A DNA stretch of 64,000 bases from Azospirillum brasilense. Its GTDB lineage: Bacteria; Pseudomonadota; Alphaproteobacteria; Azospirillales; Azospirillaceae. The notes beneath the pieces are model-generated. The model was not told where the DNA came from and searched no databases. It saw only the letters and a list, made by a program, of their open reading frames with translations. Below, piece after piece: positions 43,944 to 51,291 of this stretch (within the stretch, counting starts at the first letter, position 1; every line of letters begins with the position of its first letter). A program made the translations under genes and the position numbers. Location: positions 124,001-188,000 of the forward strand of contig NZ_CP032346.1 of NCBI RefSeq assembly GCF_005222205.1, written 5' to 3'.

Positions 43944-43977
43944 GGCGCTGCGGATACCGAGGCGCCGCGGATACCGA
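43944..43977. repeat. 17-bp tandem duplication (one mismatch)
   Basis: GGCGCTGCGGATACCGA (43944-43960) is followed directly by GGCGCCGCGGATACCGA (43961-43977). It lies about 95 bases upstream of the DUF3141 start. Confidence 0.9.
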
Positions 43978-44015
43978 CCCAGGATGAGAACGTAAGGGGC
44001 CAAGGCGCCGGCATT

Positions 44016-44049
44016 GACGCACGGAATACTGCGACGCACGGAATACTGC
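44016..44049. repeat. 17-bp perfect tandem duplication
   Basis: GACGCACGGAATACTGC occurs at 44016-44032 and again at 44033-44049 without a mismatch. It lies about 165 bases upstream of the DUF3141 start and 43 bases from a TACCGTA motif. Confidence 0.93.
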
Positions 44050-44091
44050 ACCGCATCATCCGCCGCGTTGAAGCATGCAACTGTTGGCACT

Positions 44092-44102
44092 GTTACCGTA
44101 TC
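44092..44102. promoter_or_regulatory. GTTACSGTAAC-type motif upstream of DUF3141 operon
   Basis: GTTACCGTATC matches 10 of 11 positions of the palindrome GTTACSGTAAC. It is 240 bases upstream of the DUF3141 start codon on the minus strand. See the linked motifs at 44367, 48140, 48350, 48469 and 54047. Confidence 0.5.
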
Positions 44103-44354
44103 AGGCCACGCTGTCTTGATCGCTCATCCCCGAAACAGCGCGACGGCACCGTCTTCCGGCGGGGACTCCGGCTTCGGGTTTTTCCCATGAATGAGATGCA
44201 CATTTCGGAAAACCCAAACCAAATGCTCTTTGTCTAATATAGGTTAAAATTTTCGCACATTTTTTTTTGATTGATAAAGCAACGCGCCTCGAGTTGCCGT
44301 AAATACTGTCCGATTATCGACCCATGGACAGAAAACAGCCTTCATCCCATGACC

Positions 44355-44377
44355 GATACGGTGGGCGTTACCGTAGC
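44355..44377. promoter_or_regulatory. Paired TACGGT/ACCGTA motif upstream of Rap1a/Tai gene
   Basis: TACGGT (44357-44362) and ACCGTA (44370-44375) form an inverted pair with a 7-base spacer. The second half lies within GTTACCGTAGC (44367-44377). It is about 210 bases before the ATG at 44585. Confidence 0.5.
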
Positions 44378-44584
44378 ATGACTGCGCTTTGGCTTGGAGG
44401 AATGCTACCTTCCAAAGCACAGTGTCTTGCGGGTTAAATTGTTCTCCCGACCTGTGCACCTCGCCCAGCCGATCGGCTGTCCGTCGATTTCGCATCGGGC
44501 CGGCCGGTTCGTCGGGAAGGCGTCTCCTGTCCCTGAAAAAACCGCCTCTGAAAAGCCGCCCACAAAAAGCGCTGGGAGCAAACC

Positions 44585-44986
44585 ATGAAACACCGAACCA
44601 AGGTCGCTCTGGCCGTTGCCCTGACGGCGACGGTGATCACCGCCGCGAACGCGCAGATGGGGCCGAGCCCCACGGAAACGAATTTTCAGGTCCGGACCAC
44701 GGGCGACCTTGTGCGGTTGTGCGAAGCCACGCCGAACGACCCGACCGGCATCGCGGCGCTCCATTTCTGCCATGGCTTCGCCGTCGGCGCCTATCAGTAC
44801 CATCAGGTCGTGGCGGCCGCCGAAGGCAAGCGCCAGCTGGTGTGCGCGCCGACGCCACCGCCGTCGCGCAACGACGCCGTTTCCGCCTTCGTCGCCTGGG
44901 CAAAGCAGAATCCCAAGCTGATGGACACGCCGCCGGTGGATGGGCTGTTCCGCTTCCTGTCCCAGCGCTACCCCTGCCGCGCCTGA
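44585..44986 (+). CDS. Exported Rap1a/Tai immunity-family protein
   Basis: This 133-residue secreted protein has a signal peptide (MKHRTKVALAVALTATVITAANA). The mature part has the Rap1a/Tai pattern of paired cysteines: TGDLVRLCEATPND (about 41-54), ALHFCHGFAVGAYQYHQ (about 58-74), RQLVCAPTP (about 83-91) and a terminal RYPCRA. In Serratia, Rap1a proteins neutralise type VI amidase effectors in the periplasm. The family is broad, and many members are not linked to any effector. None is seen here, so an immunity role is not established. It has its own upstream motif pair and is followed by a glycine-zipper lipoprotein gene. Confidence 0.75.
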   Translation: MKHRTKVALAVALTATVITAANAQMGPSPTETNFQVRTTGDLVRLCEATPNDPTGIAALHFCHGFAVGAYQYHQVVAAAEGKRQLVCAPTPPPSRNDAVSAFVAWAKQNPKLMDTPPVDGLFRFLSQRYPCRA

Positions 44987-45035
44987 TCCCGCCGGCATCC
45001 GCTTCCTCCGCCGCGGTCCACGGCCTTCGATCAAA

Positions 45036-45091
45036 GGCCAACCAGGATGGGCCGACCGGGATGGGCCAACCAGGATGGGCCAACCAGGATG
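45036..45091. repeat. Four 14-bp tandem repeats before a lipoprotein gene
   Basis: GGCCAACCAGGATG occurs at 45036-45049, as GGCCGACCGGGATG at 45050-45063, then exactly at 45064-45077 and 45078-45091. The array ends 9 bases before the ATG at 45101. Each unit carries an AGGATG that resembles a ribosome site plus start. The unit length is not a multiple of three, so a gain or loss would shift any upstream frame. Confidence 0.93.
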
Positions 45092-45100
45092 GGAAAGACC

Positions 45101-45385
45101 ATGAAACCCTCACAGTTCCTCCGCGTCGCCGTCGTCGCGCTTCCCCTTGCGGCGTGCTCCGACATGTCCCCGACCCAGCAGCGCGCGCTCACCGGCACGA
45201 CCGGTGGCGCTGCCGGCGGGGCGCTGATCGGCGCCATCGCCGGCAACGCCGGCATGGGTGCCGCCATCGGCGCGGGCGCCGGTTTGGCCGGCGGTCTGCT
45301 CTACGACTATCACAAGCGGACCGAGGCCTCCGCCTACCAGCGCGGCGTCCAGCAGGGGTCCACGCAGCGAAGCGGCACCCAGTGA
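45101..45385 (+). CDS. Glycine-zipper outer-membrane lipoprotein
   Basis: This 94-residue lipoprotein has the signal MKPSQFLRVAVVALPLAAC with a lipobox Cys at 19. The mature chain holds a long glycine zipper (GTTGGAAGGALIGAIAGNAG and AAIGAGAGLAGGLL, about residues 30-64), as in YMGG/OmpA-like Gly-zipper proteins. It ends in a polar tail with a repeated QQGST/TQRSG flavour. Such proteins insert in or perturb the outer membrane under stress. ATG 45101 is used. The frame extends upstream through the 14-bp repeats but has no earlier convincing start. It probably shares a transcript with the Rap1a/Tai gene (114-base gap). Confidence 0.78.
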   Translation: MKPSQFLRVAVVALPLAACSDMSPTQQRALTGTTGGAAGGALIGAIAGNAGMGAAIGAGAGLAGGLLYDYHKRTEASAYQRGVQQGSTQRSGTQ

Positions 45386-45549
45386 CCCGCGTTGATCGTG
45401 CGCTGACGGGGACGTTTTCGCCATGCCGCTGATTCCATTGGACGGCGAGCGCGCCCTCGTCACGGGCATCGCCAACGACCGGGCGAAGGACGATCGCGGA
45501 GCCCGGCCAGCCGTTGTCATTCTGCGGTGCGGCTGGCATTCTGATCGCG

Positions 45550-46377
45550 ATGATACCGCTCCTGGCGCATGAACCACGATCCTGCGAGCAGACCGTTGCC
45601 GCTGCGTCGGTCGTTCGCGACGTTCTCGGCGGCGCTGCCTTGGCCGCGTATCTCTATGGTTCGGCGGTCGCGGGTGGCCTGCGCCTGAACAGCGATCTCG
45701 ACATCCTCGTCGTCACCGATCGATCGTTGTCGGACGACGAGCGCGTCGCGATCATCCGTCAGCTCTTGCCGATCTCGGGACGCACCGCCGTCGGCGGGCC
45801 GGGCCGCCCTATCGAACTCACCATCCTCGCCCGCCCGGCCCTGATCCCATGGCGCCACCCAGGCAGTCTTGAGCTTCAGTACGGCGAATGGATGCGTGCC
45901 GAGTTCGAGCGGGGCGACATGCCCGAATGGCCATGCCGGGATCCCGATGTCGCCGTCCTGATCGAGACGGCCCGTCGCGGAGCCCTGCCGCTCTTTGGCC
46001 CGCCCGTCGCCGCAGTCCTCGATCCGGTGCCGCGAGCGGATCTTGTCCGAGCCATGGTGGACATGGTGCCGATCCTGATTCCGGGTATCGAAGAGGGGGA
46101 CGACAGACGGAACGGGCTGCTGACCCTGGCGCGGATTTGGACGACGCTCGCGACCGGCGAGATCCTCCCGAAGGATGGGGCCGCCGATTGGGCACTCGCG
46201 CGTCTGCCCGAGGAGCATCGGCGCGTTCTGGAGCACGCCCGAGCGGCCTATCTCGGTGAGGAGCCGGAGGATTGGAGCGATCTCGCGCCGCGGGTGCGCG
46301 CGCATGTCGACCACGTCATCGCACGCATTCGGCCCCTGATGGCCGGGACATCGCGGATTGACGGATCGACAGGCTGA
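45550..46377 (+). CDS. Aminoglycoside nucleotidyltransferase-like protein (ANT(3'')/AadA family)
   Basis: This 275-residue protein has the nucleotidyltransferase core AAYLYGSAVAGGLRLNSDLDILVV (split here: GSA near residue 37, the metal-binding SDLD near 47-50) and a C-terminal helical domain (DRRNGLLTLARIWTTLATGE, WALARLPEEHRRVLEHARAA) that matches the AadA DUF4111 region. AadA enzymes adenylylate streptomycin and spectinomycin. This copy is chromosomal, without integron attC sites or a neighbouring transposase, and may be a diverged intrinsic enzyme. ATG 45550 is preferred to one 36 bases upstream. Confidence 0.8.
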   Translation: MIPLLAHEPRSCEQTVAAASVVRDVLGGAALAAYLYGSAVAGGLRLNSDLDILVVTDRSLSDDERVAIIRQLLPISGRTAVGGPGRPIELTILARPALIPWRHPGSLELQYGEWMRAEFERGDMPEWPCRDPDVAVLIETARRGALPLFGPPVAAVLDPVPRADLVRAMVDMVPILIPGIEEGDDRRNGLLTLARIWTTLATGEILPKDGAADWALARLPEEHRRVLEHARAAYLGEEPEDWSDLAPRVRAHVDHVIARIRPLMAGTSRIDGSTG

Positions 46378-46408
46378 CACGCCCGCGCCATGACCTCGCC
46401 CGGAACGG

Positions 46409-47158
46409 TCAGTATCCGGGAGGCGGGGTGACGGTGACGTAGGTGACGCTTCCGTTCACATAGCTGCGGTTGTACCAGGTTCCGCCGCAGCCGTAGTAGC
46501 TGACGCCGCCGTACGGCACGACGGTGGGGGTGCAGGGAAGCACCGTCACGTAGTTGGGACCCGCCGTGGCGGCACCGGCGATGTAGCCGGCGGTCGCCCC
46601 CACCGCAGCACCCGCAAGGGCCCACCCCCAATCGTCGTCATCGTCGTCATAGTGATGACCGTCCCAGTCGTTGGCGATGTTCTGCGCCGCGTAGGCCCGC
46701 GATTCGGTGCGTTCGGTCTGGCCTTGCTGGCGGGCTTCCGTGCGCTCGGTCTGGCCCTGCTGCCGCTGTCCCTGCCGTTCGGTCCGCTCCTGCTGGGCGG
46801 AACTGCGCGTGTCGGCCCGGGCTTCCGTGCGCGTCTGCTGCGTCTCGGCGCGCTGCGCGGAACGCTCCGTGGCGCCGGACTGCCGGGACGCCGTCTGCGC
46901 AGAGGCCGCCCGCTGGCTCGACCGCTGGGTGGCGCCGGCCTGACGGGCTCCCACCCCCGCCGTCGATCGTCCCGCCGAGGAACGTTGGGCGGAAAAGCCG
47001 CCCCCCGCCGCCGGACCGGACCGGGAGAACCCTCCGCCGCCGCCTCCTCGGCCGCCGCCGCCGCGACCACCGCCGCGGGCGTAGGCCTCCGCGACCGATC
47101 CGGCCACCACAAGCAGGGATGCGGCGATGGAAAAAGCGATCCGTGACGATCTGTTCAT
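46409..47158 (-). CDS. Exported low-complexity protein with Gln/Arg/Thr repeats and glycine zipper
   Basis: This 249-residue secreted protein has a signal peptide (NRSSRIAFSIAASLLVVAGSVAEAYA), then a Gly/Arg region (RGGGRGGGGRGGGGGG). A long Gln/Arg/Ser/Thr stretch follows with a repeat of RQQGQTERTEA (about 145-170), an acidic patch HHYDDDDDDW, a glycine-zipper helix (WALAGAAVGATAGYIAGAAT) and a C-terminal Tyr-rich domain (YVTVLPCTPTVVPYGGVSYY) with two Cys. The architecture is like YXWXGXW/DUF-type envelope proteins. It overlaps the DUF2092 gene by 4 bases (ATGA) and is translated with it. The function is unknown. Confidence 0.7.
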   Translation of the reverse strand: MNRSSRIAFSIAASLLVVAGSVAEAYARGGGRGGGGRGGGGGGFSRSGPAAGGGFSAQRSSAGRSTAGVGARQAGATQRSSQRAASAQTASRQSGATERSAQRAETQQTRTEARADTRSSAQQERTERQGQRQQGQTERTEARQQGQTERTESRAYAAQNIANDWDGHHYDDDDDDWGWALAGAAVGATAGYIAGAATAGPNYVTVLPCTPTVVPYGGVSYYGCGGTWYNRSYVNGSVTYVTVTPPPGY

Positions 47159-48003
47159 TTCGGCGCTCCTTCCGCGCTGCCGGCTGCGGTCCGGCGGACA
47201 CGGATCATGACCGGGATGCGCTCCGCACCCTCCGGAGGATGAAAGGCGAGCTGCGCCGGCTGGACGTCCGGGTTGAGGTTCCAATCGGAGAAGTCGGCCC
47301 GGTATTGCGGCTCGCCCTCGTCACCCTTGTAGGTGATGGTCACGCGCTGCGGCAGAGGCGGGCCTTCGGCGGCGATCCAGATCTGGAAGTCGACGTCCTC
47401 GGTCCGCCCCGCCAGATGATCGGTTGGCACCGCCGTGAGCGTGTCCCGCTCCACATAGTCGAGCGTTTGAAGGCGTTGCTCCAGCTCATCGGGCAGCGTG
47501 CTGACCAGCAGCAGCGCCAGCGGCAGCCGCACCCGGAGATCCTGGACCAGATAGCGCACGGTGTCATCGATGGTGCCGGCCCGCTCGATCTGCGCATAGA
47601 CGTTCTCGTCCACATTGAGCACGGAGATCGCCTTGCCGTCGAACATCACCAGCGACCGCTTGCCGTCGCTTTCCTGCGCTTCGACCCGAAGCCCGTCGGG
47701 ACGGTTCAGGATGACGGCGCGTCGCTCCCCGAACGTGATCTTCTCCCCCGTGTCCTGAACCACGTCGTAGCTGGCCCGGATGGTCACGGTGAAGCGCTGG
47801 GCCTGGGCGAGCGTGTCGGCCATGCGCGTCAGGACGGTCATCGCCTCGTCGTCGATCGGCGGGTCTTCCGGCTCGCCCTGCTCGACCGCTTGCGGCGGGC
47901 CGTCGGACGGCGGCGCCTCGGCCCCGAAGGCCGGCCCGGCCAGGGCGAAGGCGCAGAGCAGCGGGCACAGCGCCGACCTTATCAGCCACCTGGGTCCGTT
48001 CAT
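47155..48003 (-). CDS. Exported DUF2092-family protein
   Basis: This 282-residue periplasmic protein has a signal peptide (MNGPRWLIRSALCPLLCAFALAGPAFG) followed by a DUF2092 domain (about 45-275). The LolA/LppX-like half-barrel pattern is seen in MADTLAQAQRFTVTIRASYD, QESDGKRSLVMFDGKAISVL and DFQIWIAAEGPPLPQRVTIT. Such folds bind lipids, but no ligand is known for DUF2092. GGAGGGG precedes ATG 48003. It is the first gene of a two-gene unit with the low-complexity protein and has a TACGGTA motif (48142-48148) about 140 bases upstream. Confidence 0.85.
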   Translation of the reverse strand: MNGPRWLIRSALCPLLCAFALAGPAFGAEAPPSDGPPQAVEQGEPEDPPIDDEAMTVLTRMADTLAQAQRFTVTIRASYDVVQDTGEKITFGERRAVILNRPDGLRVEAQESDGKRSLVMFDGKAISVLNVDENVYAQIERAGTIDDTVRYLVQDLRVRLPLALLLVSTLPDELEQRLQTLDYVERDTLTAVPTDHLAGRTEDVDFQIWIAAEGPPLPQRVTITYKGDEGEPQYRADFSDWNLNPDVQPAQLAFHPPEGAERIPVMIRVRRTAAGSAEGAPK

Positions 48004-48139
48004 CGACACCCCTCCTGCCCCGGCCTCTTGCCCCGGGCTCGCCCCGGATGCCGCACCGGCGGCATCGGTGAAAGGCCTGGGATCATTGAGCATCATCGGA
48101 TGGGGCCATTGAAAGTAGCAGCCACGGTCGATTCAGGCC

Positions 48140-48150
48140 GCTACGGTATC
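48140..48150. promoter_or_regulatory. GTTACSGTAAC-type motif upstream of DUF2092 gene
   Basis: GCTACGGTATC matches 9 of 11 positions of GTTACSGTAAC and contains the core TACGGTA (48142-48148). It lies 137 bases upstream of the DUF2092 start on the minus strand. Confidence 0.45.
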
Positions 48151-48349
48151 GCAGCCACGGGTTGCCGGTGCGCCCGCGAGGACGCTGGCCGCGTGGGGGG
48201 CGCCCGGGGCGGGGCGGGGCCCTGTTGGACGGAGACCCCGCCCGACCGTCATGCCCCCCGTGGCCGGTTGTCCTGAAGGCAATCGTCCATAGCGATGGGG
48301 AGCGATGGGGGCGGCGCAGGACGGCGGACACCGCCATCGTGCCAAGTAC

Positions 48350-48375
48350 GCTACCGTAACATCCGTTACGGTAAC
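48350..48375. promoter_or_regulatory. Double GTTACSGTAAC palindrome
   Basis: TACCGTAAC (48352-48360) and GTTACGGTA (48365-48373) are perfect 9-bp inverted repeats with a 4-base spacer. Each arm also lies in an 11-bp unit: GCTACCGTAAC (48350-48360) and GTTACGGTAAC (48365-48375). This is the strongest copy of the motif and probably a high-affinity operator. Confidence 0.65.
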
Positions 48376-48468
48376 CAAGGCCGCGAAAGCCGTCCGACGT
48401 TTACGCTCTTTGCCGTGGCGGGCCTGTCCCAGACAGTTGGCCCGACGGCGGAGACCAGCGAAATCCAG

Positions 48469-48479
48469 GCTACCGTAGA
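48469..48479. promoter_or_regulatory. TACCGTA-core motif upstream of the 48620 unit
   Basis: GCTACCGTAGA carries the core TACCGTA (48471-48477), which is palindromic over CTACCGTAG. It lies about 140 bases before the ATG at 48620, the same spacing as the DUF2092 motif on the other side. Confidence 0.45.
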
Positions 48480-48619
48480 ATACTCGTCAGGGACGGCCCG
48501 CCGGGCTACAGGACTTGGCTGTGGACAGCAACGCGCCACACCGGAGGTCCCAAGCCCGCGTTCCAGCTTCGCACTCCATAGGCGGCGCAGCGGCATGCCG
48601 GGCAAGACAGGAGGACAGC

Positions 48620-49243
48620 ATGAAGCGTCGTGCAACCTTGCCAACGGCCACCGCCACCGCAGTGGGCATCCTCTGCGGCGCGCTCCTGGCCCCGGCCATC
48701 GCTCCGCACCCGGCGGCGGCGCAGGGCAGACCCGTCCTGACGAACGTCATTCCCGAAAGCGCCGCCGTCACGCTCCACGCAAAAATCACCGCCATCGACG
48801 CGGCCAAGCGGAAGGTCACGCTCGCCGGACGGTCGGGCACGCCGGTCACCGTCATGGCCGGGCCGGCGGTGCGCTTGGAGATGCTGAAGGTGGGAGACAC
48901 CGTCGACGCGCAGTTCTACCGCTCCGTCGCCTTCATGGTGTCCCAGCCCGGCACGCCCGTGCCCGAGGACGAGGTGCAGCAGACGGTCGCGCGCTCGGTC
49001 GAGGCGCCGGGCGGCATCGGCGTGCAGGTGATACGGCTCAGCGGGCTGGTGGTCGGGATCGACCTCGGCGCGAACAGCCTCGACCTCGTGAATCCCAACG
49101 GCGGCGAGGTCTACACCGTCAACGTGACGGACCCCGCCCGTCAGGCGAAGCTCCCCTCGCTGAAGGTCGGCGACACGATCACCGCCGTCGTCAGCGAAGC
49201 CCTCGCGGTGTCGATCGAGCCGGCGCGCAAGAGTTGGTTCTGA
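48620..49243 (+). CDS. Exported protein of unknown function, 207 residues
   Basis: The signal peptide (KRRATLPTATATAVGILCGA, cleaved after AAA-Q near 35) leads into a beta-rich mature chain of two similar OB-like halves. The first has VTLHAKITAIDAAKRKVTLAG and LKVGDTVDAQFYRSVAFMV. The second has IRLSGLVVGIDLGANSLDLV and LKVGDTITAVVSEALAVSI. The internal L-K-V-G-D-T repeat points to a duplicated small barrel like DUF5666. GGAGG lies 7 bases before ATG 48620. It is followed by a lipoprotein hydrolase gene at a 132-base distance. Confidence 0.7.
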   Translation: MKRRATLPTATATAVGILCGALLAPAIAPHPAAAQGRPVLTNVIPESAAVTLHAKITAIDAAKRKVTLAGRSGTPVTVMAGPAVRLEMLKVGDTVDAQFYRSVAFMVSQPGTPVPEDEVQQTVARSVEAPGGIGVQVIRLSGLVVGIDLGANSLDLVNPNGGEVYTVNVTDPARQAKLPSLKVGDTITAVVSEALAVSIEPARKSWF

Positions 49244-49375
49244 ACGGCGCTCGCCGCGGACGCCGTTGAAGAGCGTGGGCGGAAAGCACAGGCGGAGGGC
49301 ATGGGAGTGCACGCAAGCCAGGATGCCCAGCCGGTGGCGACGGGCGGTGCGGGAGAGGGGGCAGGAGGCTGCGGG

Positions 49376-51289
49376 ATGAGGCGGCCCTGCCTTTCGCGAG
49401 GCCTCGCCGTCGCGGTCCTGCTGGCCTGGACGCTCCTTGCCGGGGGATGCGCGACGGCGGTCAGCGTCGAACGCGTGGATCATGTCACCGTCCACCAGCA
49501 GCTCACGCACAATGTCCTGTCGGCGCACGCGCTCAGCGACCCGACCCACAACGTGCTGCGCCGGTGGTCCCTGGTGGACCGCTTCCTGACGCAGCCGGAA
49601 AACGCCATGGCCGACCTCCGCGGGGTGGTCGCGCAGGGGCATGGCGGCGCCGACGAGGTCTTCGCCTTGGCCGAGATGTCGTTCCTGCACGCCGAGGAGC
49701 GGGGAGGGCAGCCCTATTATCTGGCGGCCGCCCTCTACGCCTACGCGTTTCTCTTTCCGGGAGGGGTGGACCAGCCGCCCAGCCCCTACGACCCCCGGTT
49801 CCGCCTCGCCACCGACCTGTACAACCGTGGCCTGACCTCCGGGCTGGCAACGGAGGACAGAACCGGCATCGCCATTCGGGAGGCGCGCCATCCGCTGCCG
49901 TTCGGCGAGCTGGACGTGACCCTCGATCCCCGGGAACTGGTGTGGGGCGGACGCCAGCTGACCGGTTTCTTTCCGGTCGCCGAGCTGGAGATTCATGGCC
50001 TCGACGCCCGCTATCGCCAGCCCGGCATCGGCGCCCCCTTGGCGGCGGGAACCACGCAGGGCACCCTGGCGAAGGGCTTCCAGGTCGCCCCACGCGTCAA
50101 GACGCCGGTGACCGCGCTGCTGCGCATCCCCGATCCCCGGCGTCAGATCACCGGCGGGCAGGTGCGGGCGCAACTCGAACTCTACCCCGCGTCAGAAACC
50201 GAAGCGGTGCTGATCGACCGCCAACCGGTGCCGCTGGAGGTCGAGCACACCGCAACGCTGGCCTACATGCTGGATGGGATGCCGGTCTGGGAATTCGAGT
50301 TCGGCGGCTTCCTGCGCGGCGGCCTGCTGGACAAGATGCCGTCCCGCCTCGTCGCGATGGAACCCTACCGGCCCGGCCGCATTCCCGTCGTCTTCGTTCA
50401 CGGCACGGCATCGAGCCCGGTGCGCTGGGCCGAGATGCTGAACGATCTGAGAAGCGATCCGCGCATCCGCGACCGTTTCCAGTTCTGGTTCTTCAGCTAC
50501 GAGACGGGCAATCCCGTTCCCTACTCCGCCTTGCTGTTGCGCGACGCGCTGCAGGAGGCGGTGTCCACCCTGGACCCGTCCGGACGGGAACCGGCGCTGC
50601 ACGAAATGGTCGTCATCGGGCACAGCCAGGGTGGCCTGCTGACCAAGATGACGGCGGTGGACACGGGTGCCCGATTCTGGAACGCGGTGTTCCGCATACC
50701 GCCCGACCAGCTTCAGGTCGACCAGGACACGCGCGACCTGCTGACAAACGCCTTGTTCGTGAAGCCGGTTCCGTCGGTCAAGCGCCTCGTTTTCATCGCC
50801 ACGCCGCACGGCGGCAGCTATGTCGCCGGCAACCGCATCAGCCATCTGGTCGCGAGCCTGGTGCGATTGCCGGGGCGTCTCCTGAGAGTGAGTTCGGAAA
50901 TCGGCAGGCTGGGCGACGCCAGCACCACGCTTGCCGGACAAACCGGCTTTGGCAGCGTCTATGCCATGACCCCCGGCAGCCTTCTGGTCCAGACCCTGGC
51001 GCGCACGCCCATCGCCACGGGGGTCAAGGCGCACTCGATCATCGCGGTGCGCGGCGATGGACCGGTCGAAACCGGCGACGATGGCGTCGTGGAGTACAAG
51101 AGCGCCCACATCGAGGGGGTCGAGTCCGAGTATGTCGTGCGTTCCGGCCACTCGACGCAGTCCGATCCGCGCACGATCGAGGAGGTGCGCCGCATCCTTC
51201 TCCTGCATTGGGATGAGTCCTGCACGAAACGCAACGAGTGCGGACCGCCGGACGCCAGCGCCCCGCGCGTGGCGAGCCGGACCCGGTGA
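49376..51289 (+). CDS. Lipoprotein alpha/beta hydrolase (esterase/lipase-like)
   Basis: This 637-residue lipoprotein has a signal sequence ending in the lipobox LLAGGC near residue 25. Residues 60-330 are an N-terminal domain of unknown fold. From about 345 an alpha/beta hydrolase follows: oxyanion strand PVVFVHGTASSPVRWAEM, nucleophile elbow VVIGHSQGGLLTKM with the catalytic Ser, ATPHGGSYVA, and the catalytic His likely in VRSGHSTQSD near the end. ATG 49376 is chosen over a far upstream ATG because AGGAGG lies 8 bases before it. It is probably anchored to the outer membrane. The next gene begins two bases after its stop. Confidence 0.85.
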   Translation: MRRPCLSRGLAVAVLLAWTLLAGGCATAVSVERVDHVTVHQQLTHNVLSAHALSDPTHNVLRRWSLVDRFLTQPENAMADLRGVVAQGHGGADEVFALAEMSFLHAEERGGQPYYLAAALYAYAFLFPGGVDQPPSPYDPRFRLATDLYNRGLTSGLATEDRTGIAIREARHPLPFGELDVTLDPRELVWGGRQLTGFFPVAELEIHGLDARYRQPGIGAPLAAGTTQGTLAKGFQVAPRVKTPVTALLRIPDPRRQITGGQVRAQLELYPASETEAVLIDRQPVPLEVEHTATLAYMLDGMPVWEFEFGGFLRGGLLDKMPSRLVAMEPYRPGRIPVVFVHGTASSPVRWAEMLNDLRSDPRIRDRFQFWFFSYETGNPVPYSALLLRDALQEAVSTLDPSGREPALHEMVVIGHSQGGLLTKMTAVDTGARFWNAVFRIPPDQLQVDQDTRDLLTNALFVKPVPSVKRLVFIATPHGGSYVAGNRISHLVASLVRLPGRLLRVSSEIGRLGDASTTLAGQTGFGSVYAMTPGSLLVQTLARTPIATGVKAHSIIAVRGDGPVETGDDGVVEYKSAHIEGVESEYVVRSGHSTQSDPRTIEEVRRILLLHWDESCTKRNECGPPDASAPRVASRTR

Positions 51290-51291
51290 TC

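Larger units (their letters stand above)
43853..44584. other. 732-base regulatory region between divergent units
   Basis: No gene was recognised. The region contains two independent 17-bp tandem duplications (43944-43977 and 44016-44049), three copies of the GTTACSGTAAC-type motif (44092, 44293 weak, 44367) and an AT-rich block (44226-44285) with an eleven-base run of mostly T. It separates the DUF3141 operon from the Rap1a/Tai gene and probably carries both promoters. Confidence 0.6.
48004..48619. other. 616-base divergent regulatory region
   Basis: No gene was recognised. The region carries four TACSGTA-core motifs (48142, 48352, 48367, 48471), two of which form one large palindrome, and a 10-bp tandem duplication (AGCGATGGGG at 48291-48300 and 48301-48310). 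It separates the DUF2092 unit from the 48620 unit and looks like a complex shared promoter. Confidence 0.6.

Noticed and set aside
44250..44275. FNR/FixK-like box TTGATTGATAAAG
   Set aside because: Only the left half matches TTGAT-N4-ATCAA.
45550..46377. Integron cassette for the AadA-like gene
   Set aside because: No attC inverse-core/core sites or integrase are visible on either side.
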